This document shows positions 62,315-64,000 of a DNA stretch of 64,000 nucleotides, piece after piece. Each line of letters starts with the position of its first letter. Within the stretch, counting starts at the first letter, position 1. The DNA lies in contig NZ_FMZA01000007.1 in NCBI RefSeq assembly GCF_900102685.1, positions 1 to 64,000 of the forward strand. Direction: 5' to 3'. A program made the translations under genes and the position numbers. Below the pieces are notes generated by a model. It had not been told where the DNA came from. It saw nothing but the letters and a program-made list of their open reading frames with translations, and did not search any database. Source of the DNA: Melghirimyces thermohalophilus (GTDB lineage: Bacteria; Bacillota; Bacilli; Thermoactinomycetales; DSM-45169).

Positions 62315-62536
62315 TTAGAGAACTTGCTCCACTTCCGTCACTCCGGGCACTTCTTCCATCAAGGCTCGCTCAATGCCAGCTTTCAAGGTGATGGTGGAGC
62401 TGGGGCAGCTGCCGCAAGCACCTAACAGACGCACTTTTACCACACCGTCTTCCACATCCACGAGTTGGACGTCGCCTCCGTCTTGCTGAATAAAGGGACG
62501 CAACTTATCCAGGACTTCCTGAACTTGTTCATTCAT
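62315..62536 (-). CDS. NifU-like (Nfu) Fe-S scaffold protein
   Basis: A 73-residue single-domain Nfu protein: [19 protein letters not shown] and the cluster-binding motif GACGSCPSS (CxxC). It delivers Fe-S clusters to targets and is equivalent to B. subtilis YutI. AAAGGAGC lies eight bases before ATG 62536. It has its own terminator. Probable clients nearby include LipA and the formate dehydrogenase, by inference only. Confidence 0.92.
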   Translation of the reverse strand: MNEQVQEVLDKLRPFIQQDGGDVQLVDVEDGVVKVRLLGACGSCPSSTITLKAGIERALMEEVPGVTEVEQVL

Positions 62537-62576
62537 TCTGGCATGCTCCTTTCAAAAGGGGCAAACTTCTTGAACG

Positions 62577-62801
62577 CCCGTTCTTAATCGGTTATTTTAG
62601 ATGTTTTTCGCTGTTTGATCAATCGGAGGTATCAACGGGATATCACCTTTATTATATAAGATATCACCGTATCTGTCTCGGGTGAGTTGCCCCTTCCCGA
62701 ATTCTTCCGGCAATCATCGGTGCAGCTTTCCGTAGTAGAACGAAAATGGTAAGATAAAGGAGATAACATACCAAAAGGAAATATTAAAGAGAGGTCTGGC
62801 G
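62577..62801. other. Regulatory region upstream of mccA
   Basis: No gene. An inverted repeat GGGATATCACCTT...AAGATATCACCG near 62638-62672 includes the direct repeat GATATCACC twice, which could be a regulator site. ATAACATACCAAAAGGAAAT (62762-62781) is a possible region for the CymR-type cysteine regulator seen in Bacillus, not proven. Confidence 0.35.

Positions 62802-64000
<1,199 letters not shown>

Overview
The window looks like chromosome of an endospore-forming, Gram-positive member of the Bacillales, most likely the family Thermoactinomycetaceae. This rests on strong AGGAGG-type ribosome binding sites, moderately high G+C, many spore genes (CotF-like and CotS/YutH-like coat proteins, two YheC/YheD proteins, a LytH-like peptidase, a YhcN/YlaJ-type lipoprotein) and gene order resembling the Bacillus subtilis lytH-lipA-yutC-yutD-yutE-yutF-yutG-yutH region. 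The family assignment is inference. No rRNA, tRNA, CRISPR array or prophage was found.

Layout. 1-330: end of an IS3-type insertion sequence. 368-1864: two-domain ThyX-like protein. 2207-7877: a peptide ABC transporter in the order ATPase-ATPase-binding protein-permease-permease, with a terminator hairpin before the permeases. 8101-9741: SLC13 dicarboxylate transporter. 10102-12207: heavy-metal P-type ATPase whose reading frame holds a TGA exactly at the first Cys of its metal-binding CxxC motif. 12268-13877: CopC/CopD. 14076-15322: metallo-beta-lactamase-fold hydrolase and a glutaredoxin-like protein. 15696-19100: two tandem neurotransmitter:sodium-symporter units, each followed by a membrane microprotein of 38 or 35 residues (MetP/MetS type). 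19135-32448: the yut-like block, with spore coat genes, an acyltransferase and several enzymes inserted. 32753-36337: nucleobase permease and two YheC/D proteins, one running 324 bases antisense into the permease gene. 36673-38802: RecQ. 38803-39226: a gene-free stretch with a repeat-like relic and a terminator. 39227-40980: Rieske protein apparently split into two frames. 41090-42411: degraded M6 metalloprotease. 42448-46311: formate dehydrogenase cluster (FdhA, DUF1641, a Cys-less HMA-like protein and a 48-residue CxxC/CxxC protein). 46522-52986: VOC protein, SfsA, NhaC-type antiporter, DUF3052-like protein, OPT oligopeptide transporter, PqqD-like protein, small membrane protein. 53185-60882: a second peptide uptake locus with two consecutive binding proteins followed by oppBCDF. 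60927-64000: Nramp-type transporter, NifU-like scaffold, and the start of a reverse transsulfuration operon (mccA, mccB cut by the window end).

How it works together. Peptide and amino-acid import dominates (two ABC systems, OPT, two NSS units), which suits a saprophytic protein degrader. Metal handling (P-type ATPase, CopCD, Nramp) and Fe-S or redox enzymes (LipA, NifU, Rieske, FdhA) form a second theme, sporulation a third. The most notable observation is the in-frame TGA in the P-type ATPase. It is followed at a suitable distance by a 7-bp hairpin with a GUU loop, the form expected of a bacterial SECIS element, so it is either a candidate selenocysteine codon or a recent nonsense mutation. 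The window alone cannot decide: no sel genes are present and the FdhA here uses Cys at the usual Sec position.
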